From NCBI GenBank assembly GCA_020726405.1, contig DYSB01000004.1:1-52126 (forward strand): DNA of 52,126 nt, in the 5' to 3' direction. How positions within the stretch are numbered: the stretch's first letter is position 1; each line of letters starts with the position of its first letter. The position numbers and the translations under genes are program-made. This DNA is from Acetofilamentum sp. GTDB taxonomy: Bacteria; CAIWAD01. Under the pieces are notes generated by a model that was not told the DNA's origin, ran no database searches, and worked only from the letters and a program-made list of their open reading frames with translations. This document shows positions 27,115-36,420 of the stretch, piece after piece.

Positions 27115-28553
27115 GCAGCGAAACCCAGCAGATCCGCGAATTGGCCGCCCAGGACTACAAGTATGGCTTCACATCCGACATCGAATCGGACACCATTCCC
27201 GCCGGGCTTTCCGAGGAGATCGTCGCGCTGATCTCCCGGCGCAAGGACGAGCCGGACTTCATGCTGGAGTGGCGCCTGAAGGCCTACCGGGCCTGGCTGG
27301 AGATGAGCGTGCCCGACTGGGCCTACCTCAACGTCCCGCCCATGGACTTCCAGTCCATCTCCTACTACTCGGCGCCCCGCAAGAAGGAAGGCCCGGCCAG
27401 TCTGGATGAGGTGGATCCGGAGCTGCTGGAGACCTTTGAAAAGCTGGGCATCCCGCTGGGCGAGCGCGCCCGGCTGGCGGGCGTGGCGGTGGACGCGGTC
27501 TTCGACAGCGAGTCGGTCAAGACCACCTACAAGAAAGAGCTGGCCACCCGCGGGATCATCTTCTGTTCCATCAGCGAGGCCCTGCGCGAGCACCCCGAGC
27601 TGGTGCGCCGCTACCTGGGCAGCGTGGTCCCCATGCGCGACAATTTCTACGCGGCCCTCAACACGGCCGTGTTCAGCGACGGCTCCTTCGTCTACATCCC
27701 CAAGGGTGTGCGCTGCCCGATGGAACTCTCCACCTACTTCCGCATCAACGCGGCGGGCACAGGGCAGTTCGAGCGCACGCTGATCATCGCCGACGAGGGC
27801 TCCTACGTCAGCTACCTGGAAGGCTGCACGGCGCCCATGCGCGATGAGAACCAGCTGCACGCGGCGGTGGTGGAGCTGGTGGCCCTCAAGGGCGCCAGCA
27901 TCAAGTACAGCACGGTGCAAAATTGGTACCCGGGCGACCGCGAGGGCCGGGGCGGCATCTTCAATTTCGTTACCAAGCGCGGGCTCTGCGAAGAGAAGGC
28001 GCGCATCAGCTGGACCCAGGTGGAGACCGGCTCGGCCATCACCTGGAAATACCCCAGCTGCATCCTCAAGGGCGACGACTCCGTGGGCGAATTCTACTCG
28101 GTGGCGCTGACCAACAACCATCAGCAGGCGGACACGGGCGCCAAGATGATCCACCTGGGGCGCAACACGAGTTCGACCATCATCTCCAAGGGAATCAGCG
28201 CGGGGCTAAGTCAGAACAGCTATCGCGGACTGGTCCAGGTGGGGTCCAAGGCCACGGGTGCGCGCAACCACAGCCAGTGCGACAGCCTGCTCATCGGGGA
28301 TCGCTGCGGCGCGCACACCTGGCCCGTGATCGACGTGCGCAACCCCGACAGCGTGGTGGAGCACGAGGCCACCACCAGCCGAATCAGCGACGACCAGGTC
28401 TTCTACTGCCGCCAGCGCGGCATCAAGGAGGAGGACGCGGTCTCGATGATCGTGAATGGTTTCTGCCGCGAGGTGTTGGCCGAGCTGCCGATGGAGTTTG
28501 CCGTGGAGGCGCAGAAGCTGCTGGGTCTGAGCCTGGAAGGCAGCGTGGGCTGA
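27111..28553 (+). CDS. sufB: Fe-S cluster assembly scaffold protein SufB
   Basis: The 480-residue product matches SufB in length and sequence: [15 protein letters not shown] at the N-terminus, [97 protein letters not shown]. SufB with SufC and SufD forms the SufBCD scaffold on which clusters are built. ATG 27111 overlaps the rrf2 stop; the frame is open further upstream only within rrf2. A 156-bp spacer before sufC contains short repeat-like sequence. Confidence 0.98.
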   Translation: MSSETQQIRELAAQDYKYGFTSDIESDTIPAGLSEEIVALISRRKDEPDFMLEWRLKAYRAWLEMSVPDWAYLNVPPMDFQSISYYSAPRKKEGPASLDEVDPELLETFEKLGIPLGERARLAGVAVDAVFDSESVKTTYKKELATRGIIFCSISEALREHPELVRRYLGSVVPMRDNFYAALNTAVFSDGSFVYIPKGVRCPMELSTYFRINAAGTGQFERTLIIADEGSYVSYLEGCTAPMRDENQLHAAVVELVALKGASIKYSTVQNWYPGDREGRGGIFNFVTKRGLCEEKARISWTQVETGSAITWKYPSCILKGDDSVGEFYSVALTNNHQQADTGAKMIHLGRNTSSTIISKGISAGLSQNSYRGLVQVGSKATGARNHSQCDSLLIGDRCGAHTWPVIDVRNPDSVVEHEATTSRISDDQVFYCRQRGIKEEDAVSMIVNGFCREVLAELPMEFAVEAQKLLGLSLEGSVG

Positions 28554-28709
28554 GGGTGGAATCCGCAGATGGCCACGCAGGGCTCGAAACGGATCGAAGA
28601 CCACGAAGAGAAGCGAGTGCGGTCCGGGGGGCTGGCGATGGTCAGCGGGACCGCCTGGTGGGCGGGAGGCGGCGTGCCGACGCGACCCGGCGCGCAGACA
28701 GGAGCGAAG

Positions 28710-29458
<749 letters not shown>

Positions 29459-29462
<4 letters not shown>

Positions 29463-30771
29463 ACGGAGCCCGTACCCTGGCGGGTTGGTTGACGGATCCT
29501 CCCGAAGACGCCGGGTTGGTGGCCGGTGCGGAACGCACGCGTCTGGCCTTGCGGGCCCTGGAACTGGGGCTGCCCACGGCTCGTGACGAGGCCTGGCGCT
29601 ACTCGCGTCTGGAGGGTCTGGCCGAGGAAGAGCTGATGCTGGCCGGCGAAGGTCCCGCGCCCACGGCCCCGCAGCTCACGGCCCTGACGCCCGAGGGCGT
29701 GCGCGTGGACCGTGTGGTGGTGGTCAACGGCCGCCTGATGCCCGAACTCTGCGAGATCGGCCCGCTGCCCGCCGGCGTGGGTTTCGGCAGCCTGCGGGCG
29801 ATGGCCCGGGCCGCCCAGGGGGGCCTGAAGGAGGCGGCGGACCTGCTGGAGCGGCTGGACAGCCTCTGCCGGCCCGATCAGCGCATGTTCAGCGCCCTCA
29901 ACACGGCCCTGGCCGGCGACGCCACGGGGCTCTGGGTGCCCGACGGCGTCCGGCTGGAGCGTCCCCTGCTGGTGATCTCCCTGGTGCTGCCGGGGGCGGA
30001 CGCGCTGCTCACCCAGCCGCGCCTGCTGGTGGTCATTGGCCGGGAGAGCCAGGCCAGCGTGATGGAGGCCCACGGCGGCTTCGGCCCCACGCCTTACTTC
30101 TGCAATGCGGTCAGCGAATTCCAACTGGGCGCGGGCGCCAGGCTCGAGCACCTGCGCGTGCAGCGCGATAGCCCAGCGGGCCGGCGGGTCTCAGGCGCTT
30201 TCCTGCGCGTGGAGGCCGGCGCGCACGTGCGCTCGCACACCTTCACCACCGGCGGACGCAGCGTGCGCAACGAGTTCCAGCTGGAGCTGGCCGGAGCGGG
30301 CGCGCGCGGCGAGGTCAACGGCCTGGCCCTGCTGAGCGGGGAGAGCGTGGTGGACAACCACACCCACGTGACTCACCTGGCGCCGGACTGCGAGAGCCGC
30401 CAGACCTTCCGCTCCATCCTGGCGGAACGCAGCCGCAGCGTGTTCACGGGCCGCATCCTGGTGGCCCGCGACGCCCAGCGCACGGACGCCGTGCAGTCCT
30501 TCGCCGGCCTGCTGCTCTCCGACACGGCCCGGGCACTGGCCCGTCCGCAGCTGGAGATCCTGGCCGACAACGTGAAATGCACGCACGGCGCCACGGTGGG
30601 CAGCCTGGACCCGGACAGCCTGTTCTATCTGCGCAGCCGGGGCATCCCCAAGGCTTTGGCGCGCCGCCTGATGATCCACGCCTTTTGCTCGGACATGCTG
30701 GGTCGCGTGCGCACCTCGGAGATGATCAATCCGCTGGACCGCCTGGTGACCCGCACATTGGCGGAGCAGGC

Positions 30772-30775
<4 letters not shown>
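29459..30775 (+). CDS. sufD: Fe-S cluster assembly protein SufD
   Basis: The 438-residue SufD has the N-terminal helical part with [19 protein letters not shown] and a beta-helix core with [31 protein letters not shown] and [20 protein letters not shown]. The C-terminal signature is [20 protein letters not shown], then [20 protein letters not shown]. It pairs with SufB in the scaffold. Start and stop overlap sufC and sufS by 4 bp each (ATGA), so translation is coupled. Confidence 0.97.
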
Positions 30776-32001
<1,226 letters not shown>

Positions 32002-32167
32002 CGCGGAACTGTCGGGAATCCGAGGACACGAAGGATACGAAGAGCGGGAGAAGAGCACGGAGTGGTGACAGGTTGAGAAGGAAGACGTCGGCACATCGAA
32101 ACAGGTTTGCGCTTCGTGGTCTTCCTTCGGCGTCGTGATCTCCGTATCCGAATTCGGGAGCAGAATC
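32002..32167. repeat. Intergenic repeat-like spacer with inverted CGAAG-type phrases
   Basis: The 166-bp spacer inside the suf operon contains CACGAAGGATACGAAGAGC (from about 32030) and, in opposite orientation, CTTCGTGGTCTTCCTTCG (about 32112-32129). Together they form an imperfect inverted repeat. A similar phrase, ATCGAAGACCACGAAGAGAA, lies in the sufB-sufC spacer (28592-28611). Nothing here looks coding. The pattern matches intergenic phrases rather than a promoter. Confidence 0.5.
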
Positions 32168-32482
32168 ATGCTGGACAAGCAGGCCTTGGAAGAGCGGATC
32201 GTCGCGGCGCTGAAGAAGGTCTTCGACCCGGAGATTCCGGTGGACATCCACTCGCTCGGGTTGATCTACGGCGTGGACATCGCCGACGACGGCTTCGTGC
32301 AGGTGAGCATGACCCTGACCACGCCCAACTGCCCCGAGGCCGAGGCCCTGCCCGGGCGGGTCACCGAGTGCGTGCTGGACGTGGACGGCGTGCAGGGCGT
32401 GCACGTGGACCTGGTCTGGGAACCCACCTGGACCAAGGACATGATGAGCGACGCGGCCCGGTTGCAGCTGGGCTTCTTCTGA
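32168..32482 (+). CDS. sufT: SufT/MIP18 family (DUF59) Fe-S maturation protein
   Basis: The 104-residue DUF59 protein begins MLDKQALEERIVAALKKVFD. It carries the family core DPEIPVDIHSLGLIYGVDI, MTLTTPNCPEAEALPGRV (with the conserved Cys) and VHVDLVWEPTWTKDMMS. Such proteins help mature Fe-S proteins and are frequent at the end of suf operons. ATG 32168 has GGAG upstream; a GTG at 32135 in the same frame lies within the repeat-like spacer and is less likely. It overlaps the next gene by one base (TGATG). Confidence 0.93.
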   Translation: MLDKQALEERIVAALKKVFDPEIPVDIHSLGLIYGVDIADDGFVQVSMTLTTPNCPEAEALPGRVTECVLDVDGVQGVHVDLVWEPTWTKDMMSDAARLQLGFF

Positions 32483-33138
32483 TGGTAGGCCTGGATCCCG
32501 CCCTGCGCGGCCGGGTGATGGCGGCGTGGCTGGAGCTGGAGGAGGTGCGCGTGGCCCCGGCCACGGCCGAGCAGGCGACGGCCTTCGCCGGGCTGGAGTG
32601 CGAGCTGCTGAGCCTCTGCGGCGGCCGGACGCCGGCGGAGATCGAGGGTCTGCAAGCCGCGCGACGCCTGTATCACGCCGCCGGAGTGGATCCCACCCGC
32701 ACCCGGCCCTCGTCTGAGGCCCTGCTGCGGCGCGTGCTCAAAGGGCAGGGCCTGCCCAGCGTGAACAACGCCGTGGACGCGGGCAACGAACTCTCCCTGC
32801 GCACACTGTTGCCGCTGGGCCTCTACGACGCCGGGTGGATCCAGGGCGAGGTGGAGCTGCGGCTGGGGCGGCCGGGGGAGTCCTACCCGGGCATCCGCAA
32901 GGAGGAGGTCCACCTGGAGGGCCGGCTGGGCCTTTTCGACGCCAGCGGCCCTTTCGGCAGCCCCACCAGCGACAGCCCGCGCACGGCGGTGACGGAGGCG
33001 ACCCGCCGCCTGCTGCTGGTGCTGTTCGCGCCCGGCGACCTGCCTGTGGCCCGGCTGGAGGGCGCGCTGGAACTGGGCGCGGAGCTGTTCGGCCAGTGGT
33101 GCGGCGCGCGGCCGAGCCGCAGCGGCCGCCTGGCCTGA
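32482..33138 (+). CDS. B3/B4 tRNA-binding domain protein (PheT-like editing domain)
   Basis: The 218-residue product is a free-standing B3/B4 domain as found in phenylalanyl-tRNA synthetase beta. Signature parts are AARRLYHAAGVDPTRTRPSS, EALLRRVLKGQGLPSVNNAV, GNELSLRTLLPLGLYDAG and SPRTAVTEATRRLLLVLFA. Stand-alone members may bind or edit aminoacyl-tRNA, but their physiological role is little known. It is translationally coupled to the DUF59 gene. Confidence 0.9.
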   Translation: MVGLDPALRGRVMAAWLELEEVRVAPATAEQATAFAGLECELLSLCGGRTPAEIEGLQAARRLYHAAGVDPTRTRPSSEALLRRVLKGQGLPSVNNAVDAGNELSLRTLLPLGLYDAGWIQGEVELRLGRPGESYPGIRKEEVHLEGRLGLFDASGPFGSPTSDSPRTAVTEATRRLLLVLFAPGDLPVARLEGALELGAELFGQWCGARPSRSGRLA

Positions 33139-33201
33139 GCCGCCCTTTCCCCCCGGGGATCCTGTTCGCTACCTTGCGGCCAGGGAAGGAACAGGAATAT
33201 C

Positions 33202-33615
33202 ATGCCACTCAGCCTCCATCTTGAATCGGAGGGGGTCCCCGCGCCCTCTCACCCCGGGGTCCGGCTCTACGTGGACGGCACGAGCCACGGCATCCGCGAA
33301 GACCGGGACATCGAACTCAGCCACTGGAATCCCAGCACCACGCCGGAGATCTTCCAGGCCGACAGCTCCACCGAGATCGCCCTCAATTTCCTTGTGTTCG
33401 GGCGCTTGCCGGCGGAGGGGTTGGTGATCAACAACCATCTGGACGTGGATGGCATTCTCTCGGCCTTCGCCCTGCTGGAGCCCGCGACGGCCCTGGCCCA
33501 GCGTGAGCTGCTGGTGGCCGCGGCGGAGACAGGGGACTTCTGGGCCTGGGCGGATGAGGTGGCGCGCGTGCTGTGCGCGGCCTTCACCTTTGACCTGACA
33601 GGATCCCGGGGATGA
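33202..33615 (+). CDS. Truncated DUF6687-like protein
   Basis: The 137-residue product resembles the N-terminal half of DUF6687: GVRLYVDGTSHGI, ELSHWNPSTTPEIFQADSST, EIALNFLVF, then EGLVINNHLDVDGILSAFAL and AETGDFWAWADEVARVLCAA. Family members as I recall them run to about 250 residues; here the frame stops at TGA 33613-33615. The NNHxDxDG motif resembles metal-binding DHH-type motifs. The stop overlaps the NUDIX start by 4 bp. Either this is a naturally short version or a 3' deletion placed the NUDIX gene directly behind it. Confidence 0.7.
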   Translation: MPLSLHLESEGVPAPSHPGVRLYVDGTSHGIREDRDIELSHWNPSTTPEIFQADSSTEIALNFLVFGRLPAEGLVINNHLDVDGILSAFALLEPATALAQRELLVAAAETGDFWAWADEVARVLCAAFTFDLTGSRG

Positions 33616-34088
33616 GCCACGCCGTCGAGGCCACGCTCTGCTACGTGGAGCGCGCGGGCCACGTGCTGATGCTGCGCCGGGACAAGCGCCCGGACGATTA
33701 CCACTACGGTCGCTGCAACGGTCTGGGCGGCAAGTTCGAGCCCGGCGAATCCCCGCTGGACTGCGCGCGGCGGGAGATCCTGGAGGAGTGCGGCCTGGTG
33801 GTGGGGCGCCTGCGTTTCGCCGGCCACATCACCTTTCCCCTTTTCGACGGAGTCCACGACTGGTCGGTTTTCCTTTTCCACGGAACGGAGGTGGCGGAGG
33901 GCGAACCGGTGGATCCGCCGGAAGGCCACCTGCTCTGGGTGCCGCGCGCGGGGCTGCTGGACCTGCCGCTCTGGGAGGGCGACCGCCATTTCCTGCCCTG
34001 GATGCTGGCCGGCCGCCGCTTCCTGGCGCGCTTCGACTACGAGGCCGGCGTCTATCTTGGCCACGAAGTCTGCTTCCTGGACGACTAG
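33612..34088 (+). CDS. NUDIX hydrolase (MutT-like, 8-oxo-dGTP diphosphatase type)
   Basis: The 158-residue product has a perfect Nudix box, GKFEPGESPLDCARREILEE followed by CGL (about residues 37-59), matching GX5EX7REUXEEXGU. The N-terminal ATLCYVERAGHVLMLRRDKR and C-terminal GDRHFLPWMLAGRRFLARFD fit the 8-oxo-dGTP/2-OH-dATP diphosphatase subgroup. The likely role is cleaning oxidised nucleotides or a related nucleoside diphosphate derivative. The start overlaps the preceding gene by 4 bp. Confidence 0.93.
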   Translation: MSHAVEATLCYVERAGHVLMLRRDKRPDDYHYGRCNGLGGKFEPGESPLDCARREILEECGLVVGRLRFAGHITFPLFDGVHDWSVFLFHGTEVAEGEPVDPPEGHLLWVPRAGLLDLPLWEGDRHFLPWMLAGRRFLARFDYEAGVYLGHEVCFLDD

Positions 34089-34626
34089 ACGCCCGGCTGG
34101 CTCCCTGTCTCCTTGGTTACCAACTCACCACAGAGGCACAGAGGCACAGAGGCACAGCGTGGTGATTGGACTCGGCCTGGGTTGGGTTTATTCATCCTAG
34201 AACCACTTGCGCAGGAAGACTCGAAGGCTCGAAGCGCTTTGTGTCACGTGAGGTGAAGGCCTTCAGGCCTGAACCAGAGAATGGGTGAAGCCCGAAGGGC
34301 GAACCAGCGAACGAGGCGTCAGGAATCGGGACCCTCGGGCCGCTTGTTCGACGCCGGCCGTGAGGCCGGCTAGTTCGGCCCGCTGAGAAAAAGCGCCTCT
34401 TTGGCTCCACCTTTCTGGCACCAGCAGAAAGGTGGAAAACAAGGGGATCACAGAAGATGACAGGGATGCTGAGAACCCCCATCCCGACCTTCCCCCTTGC
34501 CGGGGGAAGGGGCGACTGAGCGAGAGGAGAGCCCCGCGTGCAACGCGTGATCCTGGCGGGATGCCCCCTGAGCGCTGAGATGGTCTGTCCGCTGGTCTGA
34601 ATCGACACACATCGACAGGAGGTTCC
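34089..34626. other. 538-bp non-coding mosaic of repeats and hairpins
   Basis: No gene is visible. Elements in order: three CAGAGGCA units (34131-34157); a 22-mer matching 279-300 with one mismatch (34215-34236); two TGAAG-stem-GAACCAG modules (34253-34276 and 34285-34307); a GCCGGCC-GTGA-GGCCGGC hairpin (34353-34370); CCACCTTTCTG/CAGAAAGGTGG (34407-34435); CCTTCCCCC/GGGGGAAGG (34488-34510). Several of these also occur at 121-540. The last 20 bases hold the GGAGG of the AtuA gene. Confidence 0.7.
34407..34435. repeat. Perfect 11-bp inverted repeat (hairpin)
   Basis: CCACCTTTCTG (34407-34417) and CAGAAAGGTGG (34425-34435) flank a 7-nt loop. The right arm plus AAA also occurs at 201-214 in the other intergenic mosaic. 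No T-run follows, so it is not a standard terminator. It is best read as part of a dispersed repeat. Confidence 0.8.
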
Positions 34627-35988
34627 GTGAACCGCATCGTGCGCATCGCCAACGGCCAGGGCTTTTGGGGCGATTCCATCGACGCTCCCGTGCATCTGGT
34701 GGAGCGCGGCGGGATCGACTTCCTCACCCTGGACTACCTGGCCGAGGTGACCCTGTCCATCATGCAGCGCCAGCGGCTGAAGAACCCCGAGACCGGTTAC
34801 GCGCGGGACTTCGTGGAGCTGGCCGGCCGAATCCTGCCCCGCTGCCTGGAGCGCGACATCCGCGTGGTGACCAACGCCGGCGGCGTGAATCCGCGGGCCT
34901 GCCGCGAGGCGCTGGGCCGCGTGGCGGCCAAGCTGGGCAAGCGCGTGCGCATCGGCGTGGTGGAAGGCGACGATATCCTGGAACGTGTGGCCGAATTGGA
35001 GGCCGCGGGCGCCAACTTCCGCAATCTCGAGACCGGCGAGTCCTTCGACGCCGTGCGCGACCGGATCAGCTCGGCCAATGTCTACATCGATTCCTTCTGC
35101 CTGGCGGAGGCGCTGGACCAGGGCGCTCAGATCGTGCTGGCCGGCCGTGTCTCCGACCCCGGCCTGGCGCTGGGCCCACTGGTGCACGCTTTCGGCTGGG
35201 GCCGCGCGGACTGGGATCTGCTGGCCGCCGGCACGCTGGCCGGCCACGTCACCGAGTGCGGCGCCCAGTGCACGGGCGGCAACCACAGCCGCTGGTGGGA
35301 GGTGCCCGACCTGGCCGGGATCGGCTATCCCGTGGTGGAGGCCGGCCCGGACGGCTCCTTCGTGGTGACCAAACAGCCCGGCAGCGGCGGCATGGTGACG
35401 CGCGAGACCGTGGGCGAGCAGATCCTTTACGAGATGGGCGATCCGCACAACTACATCAGCCCGGATGTGCGCGTGGACTTCACGTCCTTCCGGCTGGAGG
35501 AGGAGGCTCGCGACCGCGTGCGGATCAGCGGCGTCCGCGGCCTGCCCGCCACGGATACTTTCAAGGTTTCGTTCTCGTATCACGCTGGCTGGAAGGCCCA
35601 CGGCCAGCTCACCGTCAGTGGGCCGCGCGCGCGGCTCAAGGCGGCCCGGGTGGCAGAGATCATCTGGGAGCGGCTGCGCCAGGCGGGCTGCCATTTCGTG
35701 CACACGGAGACCGAGTTCCTCGGCCTGGATTCCTGCCACCCCGGCATCCGGCCAGCTCCCGCCCAGGTGAACGAAGTGGTGCTGCGGCTGGGCGTGCGCG
35801 ACCCCGACGCGGGGATGGTGGAGCGCTTCGGCAAGGAGCTGGCGCCGGTGATCACCAACGGACCCCCGGGGATCACGGGCTTCGCCGGCGGGCGGCCCAA
35901 GCCCCAGGAGATCATCGCCTACTGGCCGGCGCTGGTGCCCAAGCAGCTGATCCGGACCAGCGTGAACGTCGAAGAAGCGGGAGCCTGA
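34627..35988 (+). CDS. Acyclic terpene utilisation AtuA-like protein (DUF1446)
   Basis: The 453-residue product covers the whole DUF1446/AtuA domain: VRIANGQGFWGDSIDAPVHL, GIDFLTLDYLAEVTLSIMQR, VVTNAGGVNPRACREAL, ALDQGAQIVLAGRVSDPGLA, GHVTECGAQCTGGNHSRWW and GSGGMVTRETVGEQILYEMG. The GTG start at 34627 follows GGAGG with 5-bp spacing. AtuA-type proteins are linked to terpene or branched-chain acyl-CoA catabolism, but the reaction is not established. It is followed after one base by its usual small partner. Confidence 0.92.
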   Translation: MNRIVRIANGQGFWGDSIDAPVHLVERGGIDFLTLDYLAEVTLSIMQRQRLKNPETGYARDFVELAGRILPRCLERDIRVVTNAGGVNPRACREALGRVAAKLGKRVRIGVVEGDDILERVAELEAAGANFRNLETGESFDAVRDRISSANVYIDSFCLAEALDQGAQIVLAGRVSDPGLALGPLVHAFGWGRADWDLLAAGTLAGHVTECGAQCTGGNHSRWWEVPDLAGIGYPVVEAGPDGSFVVTKQPGSGGMVTRETVGEQILYEMGDPHNYISPDVRVDFTSFRLEEEARDRVRISGVRGLPATDTFKVSFSYHAGWKAHGQLTVSGPRARLKAARVAEIIWERLRQAGCHFVHTETEFLGLDSCHPGIRPAPAQVNEVVLRLGVRDPDAGMVERFGKELAPVITNGPPGITGFAGGRPKPQEIIAYWPALVPKQLIRTSVNVEEAGA

Positions 35989-35989
35989 G

Positions 35990-36349
35990 ATGCGCATCCG
36001 ACTGGAGCAGATCGCCTGGGCCCGCAGCGGCGACAAAGGCCCGAACAGCAACGTGGGCGTGCTCTTCCGCCACGAGGCCCTCTACCGCTGGGCCCTGGAG
36101 ACCCTGAGCGTGGAGCGCGTGGGTGCGCACCTGGCCCGCATCGCCCAGGGCGGCGTGATCCGCTACGAGCTGGACAACCTCCGGGCGCTCAACTTCATCC
36201 TGAAGGACAGCCTGGGCGGCGGGGGCAGCGAGTCCCTGCTCAACGACGCCCAGGGCAAGACCCACGGTCAGGCCCTGCTGCAGCTGGAGTTGGAGCTGCC
36301 CGAGGCGCTGGCCCACCTGGTGGATCCGTTGCCCGCGGAGGACCTGTAA
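35990..36349 (+). CDS. AtuA-associated small protein
   Basis: The 119-residue product begins MRIRLEQIAWARSGDKGPNS and contains NVGVLFRH and RYELDNLRALNFILKDSLGG, the pattern of the small domain that is either fused to the C-terminus of AtuA-like proteins or encoded directly behind them. The start is one base after the AtuA stop (TGAGATG). It presumably forms a complex with the larger protein. Confidence 0.9.
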   Translation: MRIRLEQIAWARSGDKGPNSNVGVLFRHEALYRWALETLSVERVGAHLARIAQGGVIRYELDNLRALNFILKDSLGGGGSESLLNDAQGKTHGQALLQLELELPEALAHLVDPLPAEDL

Positions 36350-36384
36350 CCAACTGCACGGCCCGCCTACCAATCGGCTAAACG

Positions 36385-36410
36385 AAAGGGCCGGCATGCG
36401 CCGGCCCTTT
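36385..36410. terminator. Bidirectional terminator between convergent genes
   Basis: A perfect 11-bp stem, AAAGGGCCGGC (36385-36395) and GCCGGCCCTTT (36400-36410), closes a 4-nt loop ATGC. It lies between the AtuA partner stop (36349) and the stop of the minus-strand peptidase (36421), so it can end transcription from both sides. Confidence 0.85.
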
Positions 36411-36420
36411 CCATTGGCTG

